Below, piece after piece: positions 25,085 to 34,440 of a stretch of 64,000 bases of DNA. A model generated the notes under the pieces. That model did not search any database, had not been told where the DNA came from, and was given only the letters and a program-made list of their open reading frames with translations. This stretch comes from an uncultured Aquimarina sp. (GTDB lineage: Bacteria > Bacteroidota > Bacteroidia > Flavobacteriales > Flavobacteriaceae): contig CANLEM010000005.1 of assembly GCA_947489685.1 (NCBI GenBank), positions 248,001-312,000 of the forward strand, read 5' to 3'. The position numbers and the translations under genes were made by a program. Position 1 is the first letter of the stretch. Every line of letters starts with the position of its first letter.

Positions 25085-25708
25085 ATGAAAAACATTTTGT
25101 TACATCCCATGTATTTTGGTTCTATTGCGCAATACGTGGCTATTGCACAATCAGAGTCTGTTACTTTTGAAAATCAGGATAACTATCAAAAACAAACGTA
25201 TCGTAATCGAACATACATTTATGGTGCAAACGGTAAATTGCTATTAACCATCCCTATTAAACATCTGGGCAAAGGGAAACGACAATTATATAAAGATGTA
25301 CGTATAGAAAATGATTTTGAATGGCAAGATTTGCATTGGAAATCATTGCAGACGGCCTACAGAACTTCTCCTTTTTTTGAGTATTACGAAGATGAGTTTG
25401 CTCCTCTTTTTAATCATAAAAAGGAATTTTTATTAGATTTTAATTATGAATGTATGCAGGTTATTCATGATTGTCTTCAACTAGATCTGTCTTTTTCTAA
25501 AACTTCTACTTTTCAAAGTGACCCAGAAACTATAACAGATCTTAGAGACTTGGTTAATGCAAAAAAAGAAAATGCACATCCGTTAGCTACTTATATACAG
25601 GTGTTTTCAGAAAAATATGGTTTTATACCTAACCTTTCGATATTAGATTTACTATTTAATGAAGGTACCAACACATTAACTTATCTTGAGCACCAATCGA
25701 TTTTTTGA
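25085..25708 (+). CDS. WbqC family protein
   Basis: 207 residues. The signature of WbqC proteins is visible from the start: LHPMYFGSIAQYVAIAQ, then ENQDNYQKQTYRNRTYI, TIPIKHLGKGKRQLYKDVRI, and WKSLQTAYRTSPFFEYYEDEFAPLF. Related proteins occur in polysaccharide/O-antigen loci and some act on nucleotide-sugar or amino-sugar substrates, but the reaction of this clade is not established. It starts 2 bases after the lepB-like stop and overlaps the next gene (TGATG). Confidence 0.9.
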   Translation: MKNILLHPMYFGSIAQYVAIAQSESVTFENQDNYQKQTYRNRTYIYGANGKLLLTIPIKHLGKGKRQLYKDVRIENDFEWQDLHWKSLQTAYRTSPFFEYYEDEFAPLFNHKKEFLLDFNYECMQVIHDCLQLDLSFSKTSTFQSDPETITDLRDLVNAKKENAHPLATYIQVFSEKYGFIPNLSILDLLFNEGTNTLTYLEHQSIF

Positions 25709-26016
25709 TGGTTCGTACACTTATTCATTACGGTTGTCATTTAATTGTACCGCTTATTATCGCTTTGATATTTTTTCCCAAAAAATGGAAAGAGATATAT
25801 CTCATCTTTTTGTCAACCATGCTTATCGATTTAGATCACCTTTTTGCAGATCCTGTCTTTGATCCTAATCGTTGCAGTATTGCATTTCATCCCTTACACA
25901 CTTATTACGCCATAGCCAGTTACGGAATTCTTGTTTTTTTCAGAAAAACACGCATATTAGGTCTTGCTTTATTATGGCATATAATCACTGATCAATTGGA
26001 TTGTTGGTTGATGTAA
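25708..26016 (+). CDS. DUF6122 family membrane protein
   Basis: 102 residues from the ATG at 25708 that overlaps the wbqC stop; a TTG one codon earlier is less likely. Three hydrophobic segments are visible (HLIVPLIIALIFF, YLIFLSTMLIDLDHLF, TRILGLALLWHIITDQLDCWL). Conserved His/Asp pairs lie at IDLDHLFADP, FHPLHTYY and HIITDQLDC, a pattern of metal-dependent membrane hydrolases of the YdjM/DUF457 type. The pattern suggests a membrane-embedded hydrolase, but the function is unproven. It is the last gene of the parA-wbqC run. Confidence 0.8.
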   Translation: MVRTLIHYGCHLIVPLIIALIFFPKKWKEIYLIFLSTMLIDLDHLFADPVFDPNRCSIAFHPLHTYYAIASYGILVFFRKTRILGLALLWHIITDQLDCWLM

Positions 26017-26104
26017 TCACCGTTATATTATCCATTTACAAAATATTGATTACATTTATTACGTAACAGATACCAACTTGCTATTTTTAAACTACCCTTT
26101 ATCT

Positions 26105-26878
26105 ATGAAAAAAATTTTACTTTTTATTGCAATTATTGTTGTCTTTTCATGTAAAAAACAAGCTAACGAATCCAAAAACAATACTGATCAAGAAACGGTA
26201 CAAGAAGATATTATCGTCAAAGTCGAGTTAAACAGGCAAGATACTATTGCATACGATCCGGCTATGGCGCGTAAACTTTCTGATAAAGAGTTATCGTCGA
26301 CATTTACAAGAAGAAAGAAAGGTCAATTAGGAATTGACTATCCCATTTACCAAGCGTATTCGTACAAAGATCAACTAGGAGAATATTATGTACTATTAAC
26401 AGATCATTTTTCGGGTACAGACGAAGAAAATGATTCTTTATACAACCATATACAAGCATTTAAATTTTCTAATAAAAATGGGCAGTTTAAAAAAAGTTCT
26501 TCTATAAAAGATGATATTGATAAGGATTGGGAAACTTCTATAGAGTTTTGGAACACATACTCATCCATATCCGATTTGGATGAGGATGGCATCGTAGACT
26601 TATTATTAGTATATGCAACTAAGGGACAAAATGGATATGTAGACGGTAGGGTAAAAATTATGCTTTATCATAATAAAAGGCGAATAACCATTAGACATCA
26701 AAATAGTGATATAAAAGGAGGAAGACTGACTAAAATTAGTAGTAAGTTTTATATGTTATCCGAAAAAATGCAAAATATCATTAAAGAAAAAATGAAACTA
26801 ATGACAAAAAACGGTCATGCTATCTTTCCTGAAGGTTGGGAAGGTAAAATGGCAAATAGTGCTACTCGACTTGAGTAG
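26105..26878 (+). CDS. Lipoprotein of unknown function
   Basis: 257 residues from the ATG at 26105 (MKKILLFIAIIVVFSCKK, lipobox Cys17). An upstream in-frame ATG at 26078 would add nine hydrophobic residues and is less likely. The mature protein contains an EF-hand-like loop, DLDEDGIVDLLLVYAT (about 160-175), as in FG-GAP/VCBS-type propeller proteins. A conserved-looking C-terminus follows (GHAIFPEGWEGKMANSAT). It resembles flavobacterial surface proteins that are sometimes labelled M949_RS01915 family. I hold that label loosely. It is convergent with the EEP phosphatase gene. Confidence 0.75.
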   Translation: MKKILLFIAIIVVFSCKKQANESKNNTDQETVQEDIIVKVELNRQDTIAYDPAMARKLSDKELSSTFTRRKKGQLGIDYPIYQAYSYKDQLGEYYVLLTDHFSGTDEENDSLYNHIQAFKFSNKNGQFKKSSSIKDDIDKDWETSIEFWNTYSSISDLDEDGIVDLLLVYATKGQNGYVDGRVKIMLYHNKRRITIRHQNSDIKGGRLTKISSKFYMLSEKMQNIIKEKMKLMTKNGHAIFPEGWEGKMANSATRLE

Positions 26879-26902
26879 TTTATTTAAATTAAAAGTATAA
26901 AA

Positions 26903-27919
26903 TTACAATCGAATTTTTGAGGATATTGGATAGTGGTCAGAAAGTTCTTGATCAAAATTTTTGAATTCTATCACTTCAAAATCTTCAGGCACTAAAATAA
27001 AGTCTATACGTACAGGAAATAAGTCAAACTCTAATGTTGTACCAAACCCCTGACCGGCCTCTTTAAATGCATCCTGGAGTTTTTTTGAAACTACTTTGTT
27101 ATACACATACGAATACGCCGTATTATTAAAATCTCCCATTACAATATTTTTGTATGGTGAGGTTTTCATATGATTGATCAATTTTTGTACCTGCTCCTGT
27201 TGTCTCTCAAATGAAATTTGAATTCTTTTTATTAACTTTTGAGAATCTTCTTTAGCTAGTTTATCCGTATTGGAGCTAATTTTATGAGATTGCAGGTGCA
27301 CATTATATACCCGTACCGTATCTTCTTTAATTACGATGTCGGAAAAAATAATGTTATTAGCCGTCTTTTTAAAATGTAAAGATCCTTTATTAATAATAGG
27401 GTATTTGGAAAAAATCACTAATGCCAACTCGCCATTATCATTATTAAAATCCTGATATTTATGCGGGTATTGCGTAAAATCAGTATCTGGATTATTATAA
27501 AACTCTTGAGCACAAAAAATATCAGGATCTTCGGTTCGTATCATTGTAGAAATATCCTGAGGAACCACATCCGAATCTATCCAATGAAACCTATTAAAAC
27601 TTCGAACATTAAAACTTATCAATGAAATACTATCATGGGTATCATCGGTAGACTTACCACTTAATTTATATAGTGACGTAACATGTGAGATACCCAATAT
27701 CAAAACCACCAAAGATAGAATTCCCTTTTTATTTAATAACACAATCCAGTATATCAAAAAAATCACATTGATTACAATCAATATGGGTACCGCCAGACTT
27801 AATACTGATAACAGAGGAAACGTTTTTGGAGAGACATAAGGCAATAAATACGCCAGTAATAGCGTACCTGCCGCTATAGAATTCATCAAAAAGACAAACT
27901 TATTTATTAATTTCCTCAT
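26903..27919 (-). CDS. Membrane-anchored endonuclease/exonuclease/phosphatase family protein
   Basis: 338 residues. Three membrane helices occupy the first 90 residues. The remainder is an EEP (DNase I-like) domain with the full set of landmarks: SFNVRSFNRF, the metal-binding Glu in FCAQEFYNN, YNVHLQSH, VMGDFNNTAYS, RIDFILV and the terminal SDHYPI. The domain probably faces the periplasm. Members act on nucleic acids, phosphoinositides or sphingomyelin, and the substrate here cannot be assigned. It is the last gene of a leftward run with two rhomboid proteins and mutL. Confidence 0.92.
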   Translation of the reverse strand: MRKLINKFVFLMNSIAAGTLLLAYLLPYVSPKTFPLLSVLSLAVPILIVINVIFLIYWIVLLNKKGILSLVVLILGISHVTSLYKLSGKSTDDTHDSISLISFNVRSFNRFHWIDSDVVPQDISTMIRTEDPDIFCAQEFYNNPDTDFTQYPHKYQDFNNDNGELALVIFSKYPIINKGSLHFKKTANNIIFSDIVIKEDTVRVYNVHLQSHKISSNTDKLAKEDSQKLIKRIQISFERQQEQVQKLINHMKTSPYKNIVMGDFNNTAYSYVYNKVVSKKLQDAFKEAGQGFGTTLEFDLFPVRIDFILVPEDFEVIEFKNFDQELSDHYPISSKIRL

Positions 27920-27929
27920 ATGCGTACTC

Positions 27930-28814
27930 CTATTCCTTACCTGCCTTAAATAAAAAGTCCTTTTCTTCTTTGGTTAAACTATCATATCCACTTTTACTGA
28001 TCTTATCCAAAATAGCATCAATTTGCTCTTGATTAGCATTTTTTACTTTTTTCTTTACTGATGCAGTTTTTACAGAAGATTTTGTATACGTTTTTGATTT
28101 ATGTACTGTCTTTAAGGGGCTCTTCTTTTTAGGTGTAAACCAACCTATCAACCCATCCATCATTTTTTCAAACCAAGCTCCTATATCATTTCCTTTTTTA
28201 AGCTGCATTGCATATACGTATCCAAATACTGCACCACCCAGATGTGCAATTAATCCACCAGCATTACCAGAGGTTGGTATTTGAATTAAATCCGACAATA
28301 CCACAAAAACTCCTATTTGCCATAATTTTACATTAAAAAAGATAATTCGCACTTCGGCATTAGGTGTATAAGCAGCAATAAAAATCATAATCGCTCGAAC
28401 AGCCGCCGAAGCACCAATAAGATATGCCAAACTGCCCGATAATACAGGGAATACATTATAAGACAAAACAAATAATAATCCACCACATATGGCTCCTAAC
28501 AGATATATAGTTAAGAATCTTTTTTCGGTAAAAAGGTTGAGCACATATTGTCCGAACCAATATAACACTAACATATTCCAGAAGATATGCCAAAAATCAA
28601 AGTGCAAAAAACTATAGGTGAGTACACTCCATATTTGTATAACCAAGGCCCCAGGTTCTACCGGCAATACAAACCATTTCATCAAAATACCCGGTTGAGT
28701 CTTAAAAATCCAGGAACCTAAAGTGGCGAATAGAAACAGTAAAACATTAATAACTATTAGCTTAACAATAATGTTAGCTATTTTAAATTGATATGTTATA
28801 TTATGAGTTGCCAT
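27930..28814 (-). CDS. Rhomboid family intramembrane serine protease (C-terminally extended)
   Basis: 294 residues from the ATG at 28814 (MATHNITYQFK). Upstream in-frame codons would lie inside the preceding rhomboid gene. Six membrane segments are predicted. The catalytic Ser lies in LIGASAAVRA (the GxSx motif ends in Ala rather than Gly) and the catalytic His in LIAHLGGAVFGY. A helix-1 HFDFWHIFWNMLVLYWFG loop is conserved. After about residue 215 a basic cytoplasmic tail ends in DAILDKISKSGYDSLTKEEKDFLFKA, a DUF6576-like C-terminal helix pair frequent in flavobacterial rhomboids. It starts 1 bp after the stop of the upstream paralogue. Confidence 0.9.
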   Translation of the reverse strand: MATHNITYQFKIANIIVKLIVINVLLFLFATLGSWIFKTQPGILMKWFVLPVEPGALVIQIWSVLTYSFLHFDFWHIFWNMLVLYWFGQYVLNLFTEKRFLTIYLLGAICGGLLFVLSYNVFPVLSGSLAYLIGASAAVRAIMIFIAAYTPNAEVRIIFFNVKLWQIGVFVVLSDLIQIPTSGNAGGLIAHLGGAVFGYVYAMQLKKGNDIGAWFEKMMDGLIGWFTPKKKSPLKTVHKSKTYTKSSVKTASVKKKVKNANQEQIDAILDKISKSGYDSLTKEEKDFLFKAGKE

Positions 28815-28815
28815 T

Positions 28816-29568
28816 TTAATACCAACGATGTTGATTAAACGAATTCTTTTTCCAGTACCACATGGTAATAAAACCAATTACAGCACCACCAATATGAGCC
28901 CAATGTGCTACATTGGAAGGACCTAAAATTGCCTGCCCAGTTATACCGCCATATAAATCTAATAAAAAATAGCCTCCTATTAAATATTTAGCTTTTATAG
29001 GAATTGGAATAAATATGATGTACAAGGGTAGATTAGGAAATAATACAGCGAATGCTGCTAAAACTCCAAAAATAGCTCCTGATGCACCTACCATAGGTGT
29101 TACATAAGCTCGTATCATTTTTTCGGTCACATCTTGAGGTATGCCAGGATATACTTTATATTGCCCAGAAGAAATTGCATCCTGAATAAATGTACCTATT
29201 TCTGAAGATGATAAACCTGCTTCTAGATAAGCTTCATAACCAGGGTTAAACTGAAAATATGTAAACAAGATTTGGCACCCTACCGACCCTAAACCAGAAA
29301 ATAGATAAATAAATATAAATCTTTTTTGACCTAAAGAATTCTCTAAATGGCTTCCAAACATATACAATGCAAACATATTGAAGAATATATGTCCCGCATC
29401 TGCATGCATAAACATATGACTAATTAATTGCCATAACTGAAAATTGTCATTTTTGGGAAACCATAATGCAAACCATGCGAATGCATTATCCCCCAGAGAA
29501 ATTGATCCTATAAAAACAATCACATTGATGATCAATAAGACCTTTACTGTTTCTGTAATTCTCCCCAT
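28816..29568 (-). CDS. Rhomboid family intramembrane serine protease
   Basis: 250 residues with six or seven membrane helices. The catalytic Ser is in MVGASGAIFGVLAAF (canonical GxSG) and the His in VAHWAHIGGAVIGF. The loop-1 WQLISHMFMHADAGHIFFNMFALYMFG is the family hallmark. An insertion of about 55 residues between helices 3 and 4 (around 103-155) is present. It cleaves substrate transmembrane segments; substrates unknown. It lies 7 bp after mutL and just ahead of a second rhomboid gene, so the pair probably arose by duplication. Confidence 0.93.
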   Translation of the reverse strand: MGRITETVKVLLIINVIVFIGSISLGDNAFAWFALWFPKNDNFQLWQLISHMFMHADAGHIFFNMFALYMFGSHLENSLGQKRFIFIYLFSGLGSVGCQILFTYFQFNPGYEAYLEAGLSSSEIGTFIQDAISSGQYKVYPGIPQDVTEKMIRAYVTPMVGASGAIFGVLAAFAVLFPNLPLYIIFIPIPIKAKYLIGGYFLLDLYGGITGQAILGPSNVAHWAHIGGAVIGFITMWYWKKNSFNQHRWY

Positions 29569-29575
29569 TTATTTT

Positions 29576-31459
29576 TTAAAATTTCTTATCGATTTCATCT
29601 ACTGTTAACGTGATGAAAGTCGGCTTATTATCTGGTGTTATTGTTGGTTCTGTACAGGCAAATAAACTATTTGCCATATACTGTTGTTGTTCTTGAGCTA
29701 GTTCTACTCCGGTTCGTATAGCCAAACTCCTAGCTATTGATTTTGCCAAAGCATCGGTTTGCGAAAATCCACTATCCGGAACTTCATTCTCTAAGTCACT
29801 AAGCAATTGTTCCAGTACAATAGCGACTTCTTTTTCTTGTATTGCAGAAGGGGTTGCAGTAATCTCTATCTCTCCTAACGAAAAATCTCCGAAAACAAAT
29901 CCTGCATTTTCCAATTGTTCTTTTACGGTTTGTAAAAGAGTTATCTCTTGTTTAGAAAATGAAATTTTTAAAGGAAACAACAACTGTTGGCTAGCGGCAC
30001 TGGCCATTGTAATATTACGAAGTAATTCTTCATACAATATTCGTTGATGTGCCCGATGCTGATGTATAATCACCATTCCGCTTTTGATGGTTGTTACAAT
30101 ATATTTTCTTTTAAGTTGATATGTAGTATGATGTCCTAGATCTTTTTGCTCTTCTTCAAACAATTTACCCGTTACCTCGGCACTCTCGAATTCTATAGAA
30201 GAGAAATCATTATCCTTTGTATTGATCTTACTTACTTCTGACTCTAATCCAACATATAAATTTTCCCAATCACCTACGGGCTCTTTCTTAAAAGAAGTAT
30301 ACTGTTTACTAGAAGAGGAAGAGGAAGAACCACTACTCTCTATTTTTTCTTCGGTAAACGGGTTAAAACTTCGGTCCACCTCTATCATAGGCGCTTGCGC
30401 TTCTTTACCCTTATACTCATAAGGCGTATCCATAGATGCATCTCTATTAAAATCTAATACTGGCGCTACATTAAATTGCCCTAAACTATGTTTAATAGTA
30501 GAGCGTAGCATAGCGTACAAGGCATGCTCATCTTCAAATTTAATTTCAGTTTTTGTAGGATGGATATTAATATCAATAGACATTGGGTCTACTTCTAGAT
30601 AGATAAAATAACTTGGGTTTGATTTATCTTTCAAAAGACCTTCAAAAGCTGCATTAACAGCATGATTAAGATAAGAACTCTTAATAAATCTATTATTCAC
30701 AAAGAAAAACTGTTCTCCTCTTGATCTTTTTGCATACTCTGGTTTACCTACAAAACCGCTTATGGTAACTAGATCCGTCTCTTCATCTATCGGAACTAAT
30801 TTTTCATTAGTTTTTCCTCCAAAAATATTTACTATACGCTGCCGATGATTAGAAATTGGTAAATTAAATATTTCAGAACCATTATGATACATATCAAATC
30901 GTATAGCCGGATGTGCCATAGCGACTCTGTGAAACTCATCAATAATATGACGTAATTCTACAGCATTCGATTTTAGAAAATTTCTCCGCGCCGGAATATT
31001 ATAAAATAAATTCTTAACACTTATCGAAGTTCCTTTTGGGGTGGCACAAACTTCTTGCGATACGACTTTACTTCCTTCTATCTTAATTTCGGTTCCTACT
31101 TCGTCTTTTTCTTGCTTTGTTTTTAACTCCACATGAGCAATAGCAGCAATAGAGGCTAGAGCTTCTCCTCTAAAACCTTTGGTGTTTAAATGAAAAAGAT
31201 CTTCGGCAGATTTAATTTTGGATGTGGCATGTCGCTCAAAGCTAAGTCTAGCATCGGTAACACTCATCCCAACACCATCATCAATAACCTGGATTAGTGT
31301 TTTTCCTGCTTCTTTTATAATTAGCTTAATATATGAAGCTTGGGCATCTATTGCATTTTCTAACAATTCTTTTACTACAGAAGCAGGTCTTTGAACAACC
31401 TCTCCGGCAGCAATTTGGTTAGCAACATGATCTGGTAATAGTTGTATGATATCTGACAT
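29576..31459 (-). CDS. mutL: DNA mismatch repair protein MutL
   Basis: 627 residues from ATG at 31459. The GHKL ATPase motifs are intact: ELLENAIDA, DDGVGM, HATSKI and FRGEALASIAAI. The transducer part follows, then a Ser-rich linker (GSSSSSSSSK, about 375-390) and the C-terminal dimerisation domain. The sequence at the place of the endonuclease motif DQHA(X)2E(X)4E is HQHRAHQRILYE (30029-30064), so the metal-binding signature is incomplete and nicking activity is doubtful. The start shares one base with the stop of the small gene upstream. Confidence 0.96.
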   Translation of the reverse strand: MSDIIQLLPDHVANQIAAGEVVQRPASVVKELLENAIDAQASYIKLIIKEAGKTLIQVIDDGVGMSVTDARLSFERHATSKIKSAEDLFHLNTKGFRGEALASIAAIAHVELKTKQEKDEVGTEIKIEGSKVVSQEVCATPKGTSISVKNLFYNIPARRNFLKSNAVELRHIIDEFHRVAMAHPAIRFDMYHNGSEIFNLPISNHRQRIVNIFGGKTNEKLVPIDEETDLVTISGFVGKPEYAKRSRGEQFFFVNNRFIKSSYLNHAVNAAFEGLLKDKSNPSYFIYLEVDPMSIDINIHPTKTEIKFEDEHALYAMLRSTIKHSLGQFNVAPVLDFNRDASMDTPYEYKGKEAQAPMIEVDRSFNPFTEEKIESSGSSSSSSSKQYTSFKKEPVGDWENLYVGLESEVSKINTKDNDFSSIEFESAEVTGKLFEEEQKDLGHHTTYQLKRKYIVTTIKSGMVIIHQHRAHQRILYEELLRNITMASAASQQLLFPLKISFSKQEITLLQTVKEQLENAGFVFGDFSLGEIEITATPSAIQEKEVAIVLEQLLSDLENEVPDSGFSQTDALAKSIARSLAIRTGVELAQEQQQYMANSLFACTEPTITPDNKPTFITLTVDEIDKKF

Positions 31460-31749
31460 CAAGAACTGGTAAAGAATATGGATAAATCAAAGTCTATGAG
31501 GTACAAAAAAGCGAAAAGCAGTACTGCAACAATCCATAAAATCCTACGGTTTACTGTTTTATCCGCACCATTTTTAAGGTCATCCAAAGCATCATTGAAA
31601 GTACCTTTTATATTTTTGCTTTTTCCTACGGTAGATCGGAACTTATCAAATTTTTGTTCCATTTGATAAGGGTTTCCCTCTCCTTTATCATCCCAATATC
31701 TGGGAGAATAACTAAATTTTTTATTTTTTCTTGTCTTGAAGATTCCCAT
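31459..31749 (-). CDS. Small membrane protein of unknown function upstream of mutL
   Basis: 96 residues: a basic, soluble N-terminal 65 residues (FKTRKNKKFSYSPRYWDDKGEG) and one C-terminal membrane helix (about 70-92, RILWIVAVLLFAFLYLIDFDLS). The orientation suggests a tail-anchored protein. In related genomes it is sometimes called riboflavin synthase subunit beta, presumably because ribH is adjacent, but nothing in the sequence supports an enzyme. The stop overlaps the mutL ATG by one base. Confidence 0.75.
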   Translation of the reverse strand: MGIFKTRKNKKFSYSPRYWDDKGEGNPYQMEQKFDKFRSTVGKSKNIKGTFNDALDDLKNGADKTVNRRILWIVAVLLFAFLYLIDFDLSIFFTSS

Positions 31750-31860
31750 AATAGACCAAAGGTACTTAAAAATGTATTGAAATGTAAAGCTTTTAGCATT
31801 ACAATAACATCAAAATATCAACAATTATACCGCGATTAAGGACCTGGGGAAAGTATTGAA

Positions 31861-32367
31861 TTACGATTTATAAAAGGTAGCATCTTTGCGCAGCTGCGCC
31901 ATTTTTATAGCAGCGATAGCAGCTTCGGTACCTTTATTGCCGTGTTTACCTCCAGACCGATCAATTGATTGTTGTAAATTATTATCGGTTAGTACGCAAA
32001 AAATAACAGGTATATCACTTTGGATATTAAGATCTTTGATTCCTTGAGTAACCCCATCGCATACAAAATCAAAATGTTTGGTCTCTCCTTGTATAACAGA
32101 TCCTACGGCGATTACCGCATCCAACATATCAAAAGATTCTTGCATTTTTTTACACCCGTAAATCAATTCGAAACTACCCGGAACATTCCATCGTACAATA
32201 TTCTCTTTTATTGCTCCGCAATCTAATAATGCATCAAAAGCTCCTTGAAACAATCCTTGAGTAATGGTCTCATTCCATTCTGAAACAACAATCCCAAACC
32301 GAAAATTCTTCGCGTTTGGGATTGTGGCTTTATCGTATTGTGATAAATTTTTATTTTCTGTTGCCAT
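31861..32367 (-). CDS. ribH: 6,7-dimethyl-8-ribityllumazine synthase
   Basis: 168 residues, typical. Landmarks: FGIVVSEWNETIT, the phosphate/substrate loop VPGSFELIYGCKKM, AVIAVGSVIQGETKHFDFVCDGVTQGI (with the catalytic His) and PVIFCVLTDNNLQQSIDRSGG. It condenses 5-amino-6-ribitylaminouracil with 3,4-dihydroxybutanone phosphate in riboflavin synthesis. The enzyme forms 60-mers or pentamers in the cytoplasm. The upstream TPR gene is 68 bp away. No FMN riboswitch is visible in that gap. Confidence 0.97.
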   Translation of the reverse strand: MATENKNLSQYDKATIPNAKNFRFGIVVSEWNETITQGLFQGAFDALLDCGAIKENIVRWNVPGSFELIYGCKKMQESFDMLDAVIAVGSVIQGETKHFDFVCDGVTQGIKDLNIQSDIPVIFCVLTDNNLQQSIDRSGGKHGNKGTEAAIAAIKMAQLRKDATFYKS

Positions 32368-32370
32368 ACT

Positions 32371-32432
32371 TGTTTAAAGTTTTCTGTTTTAGGTTTAAAG
32401 TTTCGCCTAAAAAACTTGAAACTTCAAACTGC
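32371..32432. repeat. AGTTT-type degenerate intergenic repeat
   Basis: The minus strand reads GGCAGTTTGAAGTTTCAAG, then GAAACTTTAAACC and AAAACTTTAAAC. This is a degenerate family of GTTTNAAGTTT units that often fills flavobacterial intergenic spaces. It fills most of the ribH-TPR gap. Confidence 0.4.
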
Positions 32433-32435
32433 CAA

Positions 32436-33209
32436 CTATTTTTTTAAAGCCTGAGCTTTTCCTAGATGTACATCAACCTGGTTAGCTTCTACACTCTTCG
32501 GAAATTCATTCTTAATACGTTCCAAATATTGAATTGCAATATCTCCCTTATCCAAAGAAATAGCAGTAATCGCTGCTTTCAACAAAAACTTTGGAGTTGT
32601 AAAGTTATTCTCTTTAGCTTTAGCAGCTTTTTCATAATACCCTAATGCCTCTCCCAATTGATCTAATTCTGAAAAAGCATCTCCAATACCTCCCAAAGCC
32701 AAAGGCCCTAACATTTCATCATCACTTTTAAAATCATCAAGGTGATTAATAGCTTCTTGATATTTATTGGTATTTAAATATGAAAATCCAGCATAATAAT
32801 TTGCAAGGTTAGCAGCTTTGGTTCCTCCGTAGTTCTCTATAATCTCTAAAAAACCATATTTACCTTCTCCCCCATTAAGAGCTAAACCGTAAATAGAATC
32901 ACGTGTATTTGAATTTCCATTTACTGCCAGGTCAAAATATTGCTGTGCTTTAAACATTTCGTTAGCCGCTTCTTGTTCTTTTGGTTCTTGAATGAATTTC
33001 TGAAATCCTAGATATCCTAATATCACAAGTGCAATTACACCAACAGTACCAAGTATATATTTTTGATTAGCCGCAACCCATTCTTCGGTTCTAGAAGCTC
33101 CTTCATCCAAGGTATTAAATACCTCAGCTGTTGTTGAATTCTCTTCAACGTGTTCAACTTCTTCAGCTTTATTTTTTGGTTTGTATCCTCGTTTCTTGTA
33201 AGTTGCCAT
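32436..33209 (-). CDS. Tetratricopeptide-repeat membrane protein (YfgM-like)
   Basis: 257 residues. A soluble N-terminal 45 residues, a single membrane helix (about 51-67, YILGTVGVIALVILGYLGF) and a periplasmic TPR region with at least three helical repeats (for example ALGGIGDAFSELDQLGEALGYYEKAAKAK). The arrangement matches YfgM/DUF2133-like proteins that accompany envelope chaperones, but a specific partner cannot be named. Its promoter region (33210-33345) is shared with the divergent recF gene. Confidence 0.85.
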   Translation of the reverse strand: MATYKKRGYKPKNKAEEVEHVEENSTTAEVFNTLDEGASRTEEWVAANQKYILGTVGVIALVILGYLGFQKFIQEPKEQEAANEMFKAQQYFDLAVNGNSNTRDSIYGLALNGGEGKYGFLEIIENYGGTKAANLANYYAGFSYLNTNKYQEAINHLDDFKSDDEMLGPLALGGIGDAFSELDQLGEALGYYEKAAKAKENNFTTPKFLLKAAITAISLDKGDIAIQYLERIKNEFPKSVEANQVDVHLGKAQALKK

Positions 33210-33345
33210 AAATTATCTTTAATGAAGGGCAAAAATAAAATTTTTATTCATAATTAAAAGCACAACTATTTATTATTTTTCAATAATTTGCACAGATTAA
33301 TTGCGAATTTTATTAAAGTTACGACTCCTTGATCGTCAGTGTTTT

Positions 33346-34440
33346 ATGATTTTAAAATCTCTTTCTTTAATCAATTATAAAAATTTTGAATCCGTCAATT
33401 TCGAATTTGACCATAAGATAAACTGTCTTGTCGGAAATAATGGAGTCGGAAAAACGAATATTCTTGATGCCATTTACCATTTATCTTTTGGTAAAAGTTA
33501 TTTTAACCCAATTACAAGTCAAAATATAAGACACACATCAGATTTTTTTGTCGTAGACGGACATTACGAAAAGAATGATCGTGACGAAAAAGTAATAGTA
33601 AGTGCTAAAAGAGGTCAAAAAAAAGTTATTAAACGTAATGCCAAGGTATATGACACTTTTAGCGAACATATTGGCTTTTTACCGTTAGTACTTATTTCTC
33701 CGGCAGATAGAGACCTTATTACAGAAGGTAGTGATACAAGACGTAAATTTATTGATGGAGTAATTTCGCAAAGTGATACGGCCTACCTTACCACTTTATT
33801 AAAGTATACTAAAATTGTATCACAACGTAACTCTTTGCTAAAATATTTTAATGCAAACAATACTTTTGATCCTACTCAATTAGAAATCTATAACGACCAA
33901 CTTAATGAGTTTGGCAGTATTATCTATAAAAAAAGAGCTGCATTTCTAGAAACGTTTATCCCAATATTTGTTAGCAGATATGAAGCCATTAGTTCTGGCA
34001 AGGAAAAAGTTTCGTTATCGTATCAAAGTAAATTATCCGAAACTGACCTAGCTACATTATTAGAGCAAAATCTTGCCAAAGATAGGATGTTACAATATAC
34101 CAGTGTTGGAGTGCACAAAGATGACTTATCTTTTGAGATTAATGGTCATCCTATCAAGAAATTTGGAAGTCAGGGGCAACAAAAATCTTTTTTGATTGCC
34201 TTAAAACTAGCGCAATTTGATTTTATTAAAAATCAAAGCGGTGTTAACCCAATACTTTTACTAGATGATATTTTTGACAAGCTAGATGCAGAGCGAGTAG
34301 AGCATATTATAAAATTGGTAGATGACCAAAACTTTGGGCAGCTTTTTATTAGTGATACGCATGCTGATCGCACCGAAGATGTAGTAAAAAAAATATCGCA
34401 ATCGTATAAGATAATTAAACTCGAGAACGAACATGTTTAA
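33346..34440 (+). CDS. recF: DNA replication/repair protein RecF
   Basis: 364 residues from the ATG at 33346 ([21 protein letters not shown]). A longer frame from 33301 begins with TTG and a non-homologous N-terminus. Walker [18 protein letters not shown] is at about 27-43. [20 protein letters not shown] follows, then the ABC signature [19 protein letters not shown], Walker [12 protein letters not shown] and the D-loop/His region FISDTHADR. It loads RecA at gaps together with RecO and RecR. It overlaps the following lipoprotein gene by 8 bp. Confidence 0.96.
   Translation: MILKSLSLINYKNFESVNFEFDHKINCLVGNNGVGKTNILDAIYHLSFGKSYFNPITSQNIRHTSDFFVVDGHYEKNDRDEKVIVSAKRGQKKVIKRNAKVYDTFSEHIGFLPLVLISPADRDLITEGSDTRRKFIDGVISQSDTAYLTTLLKYTKIVSQRNSLLKYFNANNTFDPTQLEIYNDQLNEFGSIIYKKRAAFLETFIPIFVSRYEAISSGKEKVSLSYQSKLSETDLATLLEQNLAKDRMLQYTSVGVHKDDLSFEINGHPIKKFGSQGQQKSFLIALKLAQFDFIKNQSGVNPILLLDDIFDKLDAERVEHIIKLVDDQNFGQLFISDTHADRTEDVVKKISQSYKIIKLENEHV

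Noticed and set aside
26645..26652. GGTAGGGT inside a lipoprotein gene
   Set aside because: Coding DNA, no CGTT at the right spacing, so not counted as an ECF promoter.
31459..31749. Riboflavin synthase beta subunit name for the small gene upstream of mutL
   Set aside because: The protein is a 96-residue tail-anchored type; the real lumazine synthase is the gene at 31861.
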